DNA from: Burkholderiales bacterium
GTDB taxonomy: Bacteria > Pseudomonadota > Gammaproteobacteria > Burkholderiales > Casimicrobiaceae
Reading direction: 5' to 3'
Assembly (NCBI GenBank): GCA_015075645.1
Contig: JABTUF010000008.1
Coordinates: 1-40,074, forward strand
Length of the DNA: 40,074 nt
The notes beneath the pieces are model-generated. The model saw only the letters and a program-made list of their open reading frames with translations, made no database searches and was not told the origin of the DNA. Made by a program: the position numbers and the translations under genes. Shown here in pieces: positions 31,917-39,497 of this stretch; the stretch's first letter is position 1; every line of letters starts with the position of its first letter.

Positions 31917-32906
31917 GTGGCGAGCCCGGTCATCGATGTCCACACCCACAGCCTCACCGAAGCGTGGTTCCGCCTGCTCAAGGAGCACGGCGGGCCGCGC
32001 TACACCGTCAAGGCGGTGACCGGCGGATTGCGCGCGATCCACCTCGAAGGCGCTCCGTTCATGACGCCGGTGCCGGCGATGTTCGACTACGCGGCGCGCC
32101 TGCGCGCGATGGACGAGTGCGGCGTCGACGTGTGCGTGGTGTCGCTCTCCTGTCCCAACGTCTACTGGGGCGGGCCGGAGGTGAGCAGCGAAGCCGCGCG
32201 CATCATGAACGACGACATGGCGGCCGCGCAGCGCGCGCATCCGGACCGCCTGCGTCATTTCGCCTCGCTCCCCTGGCAGTACGCCGATCGCGCGCTCGCC
32301 GAACTGGAGCGCGCCTGCGCCAACGGCGCGAGCGGCGTGATGGTGCTCGCCAACATCGACGGCCGGTCGCTCACCGACCCCGCGTTCGAGCCGATCTGGT
32401 CGGCGATCGACGCGCGCGGCCTGCCGGTGCTCGTCCACCCCACGGCTCCGCCCGGTGTCGCCGAACTCGACATGTCGCGCTTCCAGCTCACCGCGTCGAT
32501 CGGCTTCACCTTCGACACCTCGCTCGCGGTCGCGCGCATGATCTACGACGGTTTCTTCGACCGCCATCCGCGCCTGAAGCTCATCGCCTCGCACGGCGGC
32601 GGCGCGCTGCCGTACCTGATCCACCGGATGGACCAGTGCTTCGACAACATTCCGGCCTGCCGCGAGAAGACCAGCGTGCGGCCGTCGGAATACCTGTCGC
32701 GGATCTACGCCGACTCGGTCGTGTTCGCGCAGGACGCGCTCGCGCTGTGCGTGAAGGAATTCGGCGCCGACAACGTGCTCTACGGTTCCGACTATCCGCA
32801 CACCATCGGCGACATGCCCGGCTGCCTGCGGCGCGTGAACGCGCTGCCCGACGCGCAGCGCGACAAGGTGCGGGGGCAGAACGCCCGCCGGATCTTCGGC
32901 TTCTGA
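31917..32906 (+). CDS. Amidohydrolase, ACMSD-type (amidohydrolase 2 family)
   Basis: 329-residue metal-dependent TIM-barrel enzyme of the ACMSD (2-amino-3-carboxymuconate semialdehyde decarboxylase) family, whose members decarboxylate or hydrolyse ring-derived acids. Metal residues: His9 and His11 (DVHTH), His in VLVHPTAP near 165, His in ASHGGGALPYL near 225 and Asp in YGSDYPH near 290. Start is GTG 31917, eight bases after GAGGAG. Pairing with a Bug receptor suggests use of an imported aromatic or dicarboxylic acid; the substrate cannot be read. Confidence 0.88.
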   Translation: MASPVIDVHTHSLTEAWFRLLKEHGGPRYTVKAVTGGLRAIHLEGAPFMTPVPAMFDYAARLRAMDECGVDVCVVSLSCPNVYWGGPEVSSEAARIMNDDMAAAQRAHPDRLRHFASLPWQYADRALAELERACANGASGVMVLANIDGRSLTDPAFEPIWSAIDARGLPVLVHPTAPPGVAELDMSRFQLTASIGFTFDTSLAVARMIYDGFFDRHPRLKLIASHGGGALPYLIHRMDQCFDNIPACREKTSVRPSEYLSRIYADSVVFAQDALALCVKEFGADNVLYGSDYPHTIGDMPGCLRRVNALPDAQRDKVRGQNARRIFGF

Positions 32907-32911
32907 CGCCG

Positions 32912-32950
32912 GGCGGGGTCTCGCGGCGGGGAACCCCGGCGAGACCGCCC
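32912..32950. terminator. Bidirectional terminator-like hairpin between convergent genes
   Basis: An inverted repeat GGCGGGGTCTCGC / GCGAGACCGCC (one bulge) encloses a smaller GGGG-AA-CCCC hairpin. It fills the 45-bp gap between the convergent amidohydrolase and CaiB-type genes. Strong and symmetrical, although without a U-tract. Confidence 0.6.
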
Positions 32951-32951
32951 G

Positions 32952-34094
32952 CTACGCCACCACTCCGGCGGCACGCAGCGCCGCGATCTCGTCCGCCGTC
33001 ACGCCGGCTTCGCGCAGGATCGCGTCGCTGTGTTCGCCGACGGCCGGCGCGCGCGTGTCGAGCCGCGGGCCGTCGTGGGCGAAGCGGAACGCCGCGACCG
33101 GGACGACCGGCGATGACTCTTCGGCGCGGTCGAGGAGGCTGCGGTGCGCGAGCTGGGGATCGCGCGCGGCTTCGTCGAGGCTGCGCACGCGTTCGGCGGG
33201 GACCCCGAGCGTGCGGAACCGCGCCACCCAGTCGTCGGCACCCCGTTCGCGCAGGCGCTCGCGCAGCACCGATCCCATCGCGCTGGCGTGCGCCCACAGG
33301 TCTTCCCATGACGCCAGCGCCGCGAAGTCGGGGTGTCCCAGCGCCTCCCACAGGCGGCGGTTCTGCGCGGGCGTGAACGCGCCGAGCATCAGCGCTCCGT
33401 CGGCGGTCTCGTAGCAGCCGAGCCCCGACTCGTCGCGCGCGACCGGGGTTCCGGCGAGCGTGGCCGCGAGTTCCGGCGCCATCATCGTCAGCGCGCAGTC
33501 GTACATCGCGCAGTCGATGCGCTGCCCGCGACCGTCGCGCGAGCGCGCGAACAGGGCCGCGGCGATCGCGTAGGCCGCGCTCCAGCCGCTCGCATAGTCG
33601 ACGAACGCGGCCGCGGTCCTGCCGCCGGTACGTGCCATCACGCCCGACGCGGCCTGCAGCAGGTTGTCGTACGCGCGCGTGCCCGCGCGCGGGCCCTGCT
33701 GTCCGTAGCCGGTGATCGAGCAGACGATGAGCGCGGGGTTCGCCGAGTGCAGCGCGTCGTCGGTCAGTCCGAGTGCCGCGAGCGCGCCGGCGCGGTAGTT
33801 CTCGACCAGGACATCGGCGCGCGCGGCGAGCCGCAGCAGGATCGCGCGGCCGCGCGCGTCGGCGAGGTCGAGCGCGAGCGCGCGCTTGTTGCCGCCCTGG
33901 ACTTCGTGGGTGAGGCCGCGCGCGGCAGCGTTGCGCGCGGCGTCCGGGCCACGGCCGCGCGCGCAATCCGGACGGCCCGGCGCCTCGATCTTGATGACGT
34001 CTGCGCCCAGCACCGCGAGCTGGTAGGTGCAGAACGGACCGGCGAGCACGTGCGTGGCGTCGAGCACGCGCACGCCTTCGAACGGCCGTGCCAT
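32952..34094 (-). CDS. CaiB/BaiF-type CoA-transferase (family III)
   Basis: 380-residue family III CoA-transferase, which exchanges CoA between organic acids with an Asp-linked intermediate. The N-terminus RPFEGVRVLDATHVLAGPFCTYQLAVLGADVIKIEAPG is the family hallmark; GGNKRALALDLADARGR, NYRAGALAALG and the probable catalytic Asp in AAFVDYASGWSAAYA near 169 follow. Last gene of the four-gene minus-strand operon, 13 bp after a Bug receptor. It probably activates the acid the receptors bring in. Confidence 0.9.
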   Translation of the reverse strand: MARPFEGVRVLDATHVLAGPFCTYQLAVLGADVIKIEAPGRPDCARGRGPDAARNAAARGLTHEVQGGNKRALALDLADARGRAILLRLAARADVLVENYRAGALAALGLTDDALHSANPALIVCSITGYGQQGPRAGTRAYDNLLQAASGVMARTGGRTAAAFVDYASGWSAAYAIAAALFARSRDGRGQRIDCAMYDCALTMMAPELAATLAGTPVARDESGLGCYETADGALMLGAFTPAQNRRLWEALGHPDFAALASWEDLWAHASAMGSVLRERLRERGADDWVARFRTLGVPAERVRSLDEAARDPQLAHRSLLDRAEESSPVVPVAAFRFAHDGPRLDTRAPAVGEHSDAILREAGVTADEIAALRAAGVVA

Positions 34095-34107
34095 CGTCGC
34101 GCCCCCG

Positions 34108-35070
34108 TCACTTGAAGCGGAGGTTCGCCTCCTTCACGATGACCGCGTAGGCTTCGCGGTCGGCGCGGATCCGTTCGGCGAACGCCGCGGACGTGGTGAA
34201 CGTCGGGAGCACGCCCAGTTTCGCGAGCTGTTCCTGCGCCCTCGGATCGGCGAGCGCCTTGCCCGCGGCGGCGTTGAGCTTCGCGACGATGTCGGGCGCC
34301 ATCCCGGCCGGCCCGACGAGGCCGATCCACGAGTGCACGGTGAACTGCGGGTAGCCCTGTTCCTTCATCGTCTTCGCGTCGGGCAGTTCCGGCCAGCGCC
34401 GCTCGTTGGTGGTGGCGAGCACGCGGACCTTGCCCGATTTCGCGAGCTCGACCAGTTCGCCGGCGATCATCAGCGGCACGTGGCCGGCGGTGAGGTCGAC
34501 CAGCGCCGGGCCGCTGCCCTTGTAGGCGACGTGGACGAGGTCGATGCCCGCGGAGAGCTCGAACAGTTCGCCGGCGAAGTGCCCGTAGGATCCGACGCCC
34601 GAGGTGGCGAAGCCCAGCGTGCCGGGCTTTTCCTTCGCGAGCTTCACGAGGCCCGCGATGTCGGTCGCCGGCAGCGACGGATGCGCGCCGATGAAGGTGA
34701 ACCCCTCGACCAGGTTCGCGATCGGCGTGAAGTCGCGGATCGAGTCGTAGGGGAGCTTGCGGTCGACGTTGGGCAGGATCGCGTGCGTGCCGGCGGAGGC
34801 GAGGAGCAGCGTGTAGCCGTCGGGCGCCGACTTCGCCACGTGGTCCGCGCCGATCGACCCGCCCGCGCCGGCGCGGTTGTCGACGACGAAGGTCTGCCCG
34901 AGCTCGGCACCCATGTTCTGGGCGAGGAGTCGCGCGATGCCGTCGACGCGCCCGCCGGGCGCGAACGGCACCACGATGCGCACCGGTTTCGTGGGCCAGG
35001 CCTGCGCGAACGCCTCTCCGGTGAGGCAGGCGGCGAGCACCATCGCGGCGAGGAGGCGGAGTCGGTTCAT
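34108..35070 (-). CDS. Tripartite tricarboxylate transporter receptor (Bug family)
   Basis: 320-residue TctC/Bug receptor. Signal peptide residues 1-22 (RLRLLAAMVLAACLTGEAFAQ). Core: AWPTKPVRIVVPFAPGGRVDGIAR with the canonical G-G loop, VVDNRAGAGGSIGADHVAKSAPDGYTLLLAS, VAYKGSGPALVDLTAGHVPLMI and WIGLVGPAGMAPDIV. It lies 34 bp downstream of the next receptor gene and directly before CaiB. Two receptors in one operon suggests two ligands or recent duplication, although the pair is clearly divergent. Confidence 0.92.
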   Translation of the reverse strand: MNRLRLLAAMVLAACLTGEAFAQAWPTKPVRIVVPFAPGGRVDGIARLLAQNMGAELGQTFVVDNRAGAGGSIGADHVAKSAPDGYTLLLASAGTHAILPNVDRKLPYDSIRDFTPIANLVEGFTFIGAHPSLPATDIAGLVKLAKEKPGTLGFATSGVGSYGHFAGELFELSAGIDLVHVAYKGSGPALVDLTAGHVPLMIAGELVELAKSGKVRVLATTNERRWPELPDAKTMKEQGYPQFTVHSWIGLVGPAGMAPDIVAKLNAAAGKALADPRAQEQLAKLGVLPTFTTSAAFAERIRADREAYAVIVKEANLRFK

Positions 35071-35104
35071 CGCAGCTCCTTTCGGCGGTTCGATGCGGCG
35101 GGCG

Positions 35105-36094
35105 CTACTGCGCGCGGACGTTCGCCTTGCGGATCACCGCCGACCAGCGCTTGCCGTCGGACGCGATCAGGTCGGCGAACAGGCGCGGCGAGGTGACGTG
35201 GGGTTCGGTGCCGGTCGCGAGGAAGCGTTCGCGCACTTCGGGGCGCGCGACGGTCCTGGCGATCGCGTCGGCGAGCTTCTGCACGATCTCCGGCGGCGTG
35301 CCCGCCGGGGCGACGAAGCCGTACCACGCGGTCACGTCGATCTCCGGCATCCCGAGTTCCTTCACCGTCGGCACGTCGGGCAGTTGCGCCATCCGCGCGG
35401 GGCCGGTGACCGCGAGCGCGCGCAGCCGGCCGGACTGGATGTGCGCGATCATCGGCGGCAGACCCGAGATCGCCATCTGCACCTGATTCGCGAGCAGCGC
35501 GGTGACGCCCTCGGCGTTGCCCTTGTAGGGGATGTGCACGAGCTCGACGCCGGCCACCGAGCCGAGCAGTTCGCCGGCGAGGTGCGCGGTGCTGCCGATC
35601 CCGCTCGACGAGGCGTAGCTGATCGAGCCGGGCTTCGCCTTCGCGAGCGCGATCAGTTCCGCGAGACTCTTCGCCGGCACGCTCGCGTTGACGACGATGA
35701 CGTTCGGACCGATGCCGTACTGCGTGATCGGCGCGATGTCCTTCATCGGGTCGTAGGGGACGGTCGAGCCGATCAGGAACGGATTGATCGTCATCGGGCC
35801 GGTCGTGCCGATGCCGATCACGTGGCCGTCGGGCGGGGCTTTGGCGCCGGCGTCGAGCCCGATGGCCCCGCCGGCGCCGGCCTTGTTCTCGACCACGACC
35901 GGCTGGCCGAGGATCTCGGAGAGCGGAGTCGCCATCAGCCGCGCGTGCAGGTCGACCGTGCTGCCGGCCGAGAACAGGGAAATGACGTGGATCGGCTTCG
36001 TCGGCCAGGTCTGCGCGGCGGCGGTCGCCGCGAAACCGAGAGCGATGCCGAGCACGAGGCCGGCGGCGGAGCGCGTGGGGCGGGCGGTCTTCAT
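35105..36094 (-). CDS. Tripartite tricarboxylate transporter receptor (Bug family), second of tandem pair
   Basis: 329-residue TctC/Bug receptor. Signal peptide residues 1-28 (SAAGLVLGIALGFAATAAAQ). Core: WPTKPIHVISLFSAGSTVDLHARLM, where the usual PPGG loop reads FSAGS; VVENKAGAGGAIGLDAGAKAPPDGHVIGIG; IPYKGNAEGVTALLANQVQMAI; WYGFVAPAGTPPEIV. The ATG at 36094 overlaps the aminotransferase stop (ATGA). The altered binding loop sets it apart from the other receptor in the operon. Confidence 0.92.
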   Translation of the reverse strand: MKTARPTRSAAGLVLGIALGFAATAAAQTWPTKPIHVISLFSAGSTVDLHARLMATPLSEILGQPVVVENKAGAGGAIGLDAGAKAPPDGHVIGIGTTGPMTINPFLIGSTVPYDPMKDIAPITQYGIGPNVIVVNASVPAKSLAELIALAKAKPGSISYASSSGIGSTAHLAGELLGSVAGVELVHIPYKGNAEGVTALLANQVQMAISGLPPMIAHIQSGRLRALAVTGPARMAQLPDVPTVKELGMPEIDVTAWYGFVAPAGTPPEIVQKLADAIARTVARPEVRERFLATGTEPHVTSPRLFADLIASDGKRWSAVIRKANVRAQ

Positions 36095-37434
36095 GGGGTC
36101 TCCTCGAGGACGGCGGTGAGCGCGGCGTCGAGCCGCTCGACGACGAGCGCGAGCTCGGCGTCGTCGATGATGTACGGAGGGGCGAGGAGCACGTGGTCGC
36201 CGTCCACGCCGTCGGCGGTCCCGCTCGACGGATAGCAGGCGAGCCCGCGGGCGAGCGCGGCGGCCTTGAGCCGCTCGGCGACGCGCCGCGACCGCGGGAA
36301 CGCGCGCTTCGATGCGCGATCGGCCACCAGCTCGAGCGCCAGGAAGAGCCCGCGCCCCCGAATGTCGCCGACGTGCGGGTGCGCGCCGAAGCGATCGTCG
36401 AGCGCGGCGCACAGGGCGAGGCCCTGTTCGCGCGAACGTTCGACCAGGCGGTCACGCTCCATCACCTCGATGACGGCGAGCGAGGTCGCGCAGGCGATCG
36501 CGTGACTCATGTAGGTGTGGCCGTTGGCGAGCGTGCCCGAACCGCGCTCGAGCGGCGCGACCACGCGCTCGCTCGCCATCGTGGCGCCGATCGGCACGTA
36601 GCCCGCGCCCAGTCCCTTGCCCAGCGTGATGACGTCGGGGCAGACGCCGTCGTGCGCGATGGCGAAGAGCGTGCCGCAGCGCCCCATGCCGCACATGACC
36701 TCGTCGGCGACGAAGAGCACGCCGTGGCGGTCGCAGATCTCGCGGATGCGCGCGAAGTAGCCGCGCACCGCGGGAACGCAGCCCAGCGTCGCGCCGACCA
36801 CCGGTTCGGCGACGAACGCGGCGACCCGGTGCGCGCCGACGCGGCGGATCTCGGCGTCGAGTTCGTCCGCCGCGCGGAAGCCGTAGGCTTCGTCGGACTC
36901 GCCTTCCTGCCGGTAGCGGTAGGCGTGGCACGGTGCGATGTGCGTGGCCGGCAGCAGCATCGGCGCGTACATCGCGCGCCGCGCCAGGTGTCCGCCCACC
37001 GCGAGCGCGCCGAGCGTGTTGCCGTGGTAGCTCATCCGCCGCGCGATGACGTGCGATCGTTCGGGCTCGCCGCGCTCGACGAAGTGCTGGCGCACGAGCT
37101 TCAGCGCCACCTCCATCGCCTCCGAGCCGCTGCCGACGAAGGCGACGCGGCCGGCGCCGAATCCGGCCGGGGCGTTCGCGATCAGCTTGGCGGCAAGGGC
37201 TTCCGCCGGGGCGTTGGTGAAGAACGACGTGTGCGCGTAGGGCAGCTTTGCGACCTGCGCGCACAGCGCGTGGGCGACGTCCGGATGCGAGTGCCCGAGG
37301 CTCGAGACCGCGGCGCCGCCGGAGGCGTCGAGGTAGCGCCTGCCGTCGCGGTCGACGAGCCAGCAGCCTTCGCCGGCGACCGCGAGGGGCGGAGTCGCGA
37401 CGAGCGAGCGGTGCAGGACGGCGCTCCGGGTCAT
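36091..37434 (-). CDS. Class III PLP-dependent aminotransferase
   Basis: 447-residue omega-type aminotransferase. Signatures: YLDASGGAAVSSLGHSHPDV near 33-52, GSGSEAMEVALKLVRQ (phosphate-binding loop), MSYHGNTLGAL, FVAEPVVGATLG, LFVADEVMCGMGRCG with the PLP-ring Asp, and ITLGKGLGAGYVPIGA with the Schiff-base Lys near 280. First gene of the operon with two Bug receptors and CaiB, divergent from the SMP-30 gene. It probably removes the amino group from an imported amine or omega-amino acid; the exact substrate is not evident. Confidence 0.9.
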   Translation of the reverse strand: MTRSAVLHRSLVATPPLAVAGEGCWLVDRDGRRYLDASGGAAVSSLGHSHPDVAHALCAQVAKLPYAHTSFFTNAPAEALAAKLIANAPAGFGAGRVAFVGSGSEAMEVALKLVRQHFVERGEPERSHVIARRMSYHGNTLGALAVGGHLARRAMYAPMLLPATHIAPCHAYRYRQEGESDEAYGFRAADELDAEIRRVGAHRVAAFVAEPVVGATLGCVPAVRGYFARIREICDRHGVLFVADEVMCGMGRCGTLFAIAHDGVCPDVITLGKGLGAGYVPIGATMASERVVAPLERGSGTLANGHTYMSHAIACATSLAVIEVMERDRLVERSREQGLALCAALDDRFGAHPHVGDIRGRGLFLALELVADRASKRAFPRSRRVAERLKAAALARGLACYPSSGTADGVDGDHVLLAPPYIIDDAELALVVERLDAALTAVLEETP

Positions 37435-37506
37435 GGGGGCGGGCGGGTCGAGGACCGCCGCATCGCCCGCGCCGGGCGCCGCGCGCTCCGGCCGGAGGCC
37501 ACCGGC

Positions 37507-37522
37507 GTTTTGCCATTAAAAC
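37507..37522. promoter_or_regulatory. Candidate operator, copy A, in the aminotransferase/SMP-30 divergent region
   Basis: GTTTTGCCATTAAAAC, an inverted repeat with arms GTTTT/AAAAC, in the single A/T-rich patch of the 162-bp divergent region. It shares its arms and the GTTTTGC half-site with 39433-39448. A second inverted repeat follows (GGTTGA / TCAACC at about 37526-37545), and TTTTGCCA also pairs with TGGCAAA across it. Probably a regulator site; the regulator is not in the window or not identified. Confidence 0.5.
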
Positions 37523-37596
37523 ATTGGTTGACTGGCAAATCAACCGCGCGTACAACCGGGGCGCGGCGTCCGGCGCCGGGCGCGCGCGCCGGACCC

Positions 37597-38505
37597 ATGC
37601 ACGCTCCCGTCGACCTCGCCGCCGCCGTCCACGCGACCCTGCCGGCGTCGCTCCATTGGCGCGGCGAGCCGAACGACTGGGTGCGTGTCACCCGGCCGGG
37701 GATGCGGCTGCATTCGTTTCTCGAAGGCCCGCAGTTCTCGCCCGACGGCGCGCTGTGGTGCGTCGACGTCCCCTACGGCCGCATCCTGCGGGTCGACGCG
37801 GCGGGCGAGTGGAGCGTCGTCCACTCGGGCGACGGGCAGCCGCACGGGCTCGCGCTCCTGCCCGACGGCGCATTCGCGGTGACCGACTACCGGCACGGGC
37901 TTCTGCGCTACGACCCGCGCGGCGGCTCGATGTCGGTCATCTGCGCGCGCGGCGCCGAGGGACCGTTCCGCGGGTTGAGCGACGTCGCGCGCGGGGAGGG
38001 CGGCGACCTGTGGTTCACCGACCCGGGGCGCACGAGCCTCTCCGACCCGACCGGGCGGCTCTACCGCCTGCGGCCCGGAGCGCAGCAGCCCGAGTGCGTG
38101 CTTGACACCATTCCGTACCCGAACGGCGTCGCGCTCTCGCCCGACGGGCGTCACGTCTACGTGGCGGCCACGCGCGCGAACGCGGTGTGGCGCCTCTTCG
38201 CCGACAGCCCGGACGCGGGCCCTCCGATGGCGGGCGTGTGGACGCAACTCTCCGGCGGCCTCGGACCCGACGGCATCGCCGTGCATCCGCGCGGTTTCGT
38301 CGCGGTGGCGCACGGGCAGGCCGGTCGCGCGTGGGTGTTCGACCCGCTGGGCGACGTCGTCGCGCGCGTGCGCACGCCGGGCGGGACGTGGACGACGTCG
38401 GTCGCGTGGTTTCCGGACGGACGGCGGCTCGCCATCGTCGACGCCCAGACCGCGGCCCTCTACGCTATCGACCTCGCGCGCGTGCTCGACCGCATCCCCG
38501 CCTGA
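37597..38505 (+). CDS. SMP-30/gluconolactonase-family lactonase
   Basis: 302-residue six-bladed beta-propeller hydrolase of sugar or related lactones. The divalent-metal ligands of SMP-30 are recognisable: Glu43 (FLEGPQFSPDG), Asn in PYPNGVALSPDGRHVYVA near 185 and Asp in GLGPDGIAVHPRGF near 228. No signal peptide. ATG 37597 gives the normal family length; the very long open frame upstream is a shadow of the aminotransferase. Eight bases separate it from the first lyase gene, so lactone opening is probably followed by aldol cleavage or dehydration. Confidence 0.88.
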   Translation: MHAPVDLAAAVHATLPASLHWRGEPNDWVRVTRPGMRLHSFLEGPQFSPDGALWCVDVPYGRILRVDAAGEWSVVHSGDGQPHGLALLPDGAFAVTDYRHGLLRYDPRGGSMSVICARGAEGPFRGLSDVARGEGGDLWFTDPGRTSLSDPTGRLYRLRPGAQQPECVLDTIPYPNGVALSPDGRHVYVAATRANAVWRLFADSPDAGPPMAGVWTQLSGGLGPDGIAVHPRGFVAVAHGQAGRAWVFDPLGDVVARVRTPGGTWTTSVAWFPDGRRLAIVDAQTAALYAIDLARVLDRIPA

Positions 38506-38513
38506 AGGCGCCC

Positions 38514-39422
38514 ATGCCGACGATCCTCGACCGCACGACGCTCCACGGTTTCGTTCCCGCGGTGGTGACGCCGTTCGCCCCCGACGGTGCCATCCTCGAG
38601 CGCGAGTTCGGGGCGCTCGTCGACTGGCTGATCGGACTGGGCGCCAACGCGATCTGCGTCGCCGGCGACAACGGCGAGAGTTGGAACCTCGACCTCGACG
38701 AGCGTGCGCGCCTCACGCGCCTCGCGGTCGAACGGTCAGCGGGGCGGGTGCCGATCGTCACCGGCGTGTCGGCGCCGTCCGCCGCCCAGACGATCCGCTA
38801 CGCGAAGGCCGCGATCGGCGCCGGGGCGAACGGGCTCCTGGTGCTGCCGCAGCCCTACGTGCTCAAGGCGTCGCGCGATGAACTCCTGCGCCGCTTCGAC
38901 GCGCTCGCGCGCGCGGTGTCCGCGCCGCTCGTCCTGTACAACTCGCCGCGGCGCAGCGGCATCGACCTCTCGCTCGACGACATCGGCGCGATCGCCGGCG
39001 TCGCGCCGGTCGTCGGCATCAAGGAGGCGAGCCGCGACTTCTTCCACCTGTCGCACCTGATCCACCGCTACCGCGACCGCATGCAGGTCATGGTGGGGCC
39101 GTGCCATTTCGTATTGCCGGGACTTGCGCTCGGCGCGCAGGGATTCATCGCCAGCGGTCCGGAGCTCTTGGGCGCCGATGCCCGCCGCATCGTCGAGGTC
39201 GCCCGCGCCGCGCCGGGCGCGGACTACGCCCGGATCCACCACCGGCTGACCGCGGTCTACGAGATGATGATGGGCACCGGCACCTGGCCCGCGGCGCTGA
39301 AGGCCGCGCTCCATGCGATCGGGCAGCCGGCGGGCGTGCCGCGCGAGCCGGTGATGGCGCTGGAGGGGGCGGCGCTGGAGAAGGTCCGTGCGACGCTCGC
39401 GGCGCTCGGGCTCGCCGGGTGA
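38514..39422 (+). CDS. DapA/N-acetylneuraminate-lyase superfamily enzyme, first paralogue
   Basis: 302-residue class I TIM-barrel lyase or dehydratase. Schiff-base Lys170 (VVGIKEAS) and Tyr142 (VLYNSPRRSG) are present. The substrate motif, GTTGE in true dihydrodipicolinate synthase, reads GDNGE (51-55), so lysine biosynthesis is unlikely. Coupled to the SMP-30 gene, it more likely acts on a 2-keto-3-deoxy sugar acid or a similar pyruvate-derived compound. Confidence 0.88.
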   Translation: MPTILDRTTLHGFVPAVVTPFAPDGAILEREFGALVDWLIGLGANAICVAGDNGESWNLDLDERARLTRLAVERSAGRVPIVTGVSAPSAAQTIRYAKAAIGAGANGLLVLPQPYVLKASRDELLRRFDALARAVSAPLVLYNSPRRSGIDLSLDDIGAIAGVAPVVGIKEASRDFFHLSHLIHRYRDRMQVMVGPCHFVLPGLALGAQGFIASGPELLGADARRIVEVARAAPGADYARIHHRLTAVYEMMMGTGTWPAALKAALHAIGQPAGVPREPVMALEGAALEKVRATLAALGLAG

Positions 39423-39432
39423 GCGGGCCGAA

Positions 39433-39467
39433 GTTTTGCTTGCAAAACGCCGTTTGACGGATAAAAT
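39433..39467 (+). promoter_or_regulatory. Operator copy B and promoter ahead of the second lyase
   Basis: GTTTTGCTTGCAAAAC (39433-39448), a near-perfect inverted repeat (GTTTTGC/GCAAAAC). It overlaps a possible -35 TTGCAA (39440-39445), followed after 16 bp by -10 TAAAAT (39462-39467). Its outer arms equal those of the site at 37507-37522. Confidence 0.6.
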
Positions 39468-39497
39468 GTCGCGGTCGTCTCCGGGGAGCCCCCGCCG

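Noticed and set aside
36193..37596. Upstream extension of the SMP-30 frame, about 468 codons
   Set aside because: Antisense to the aminotransferase; no conserved protein features; the SMP-30 family length is met from 37597.
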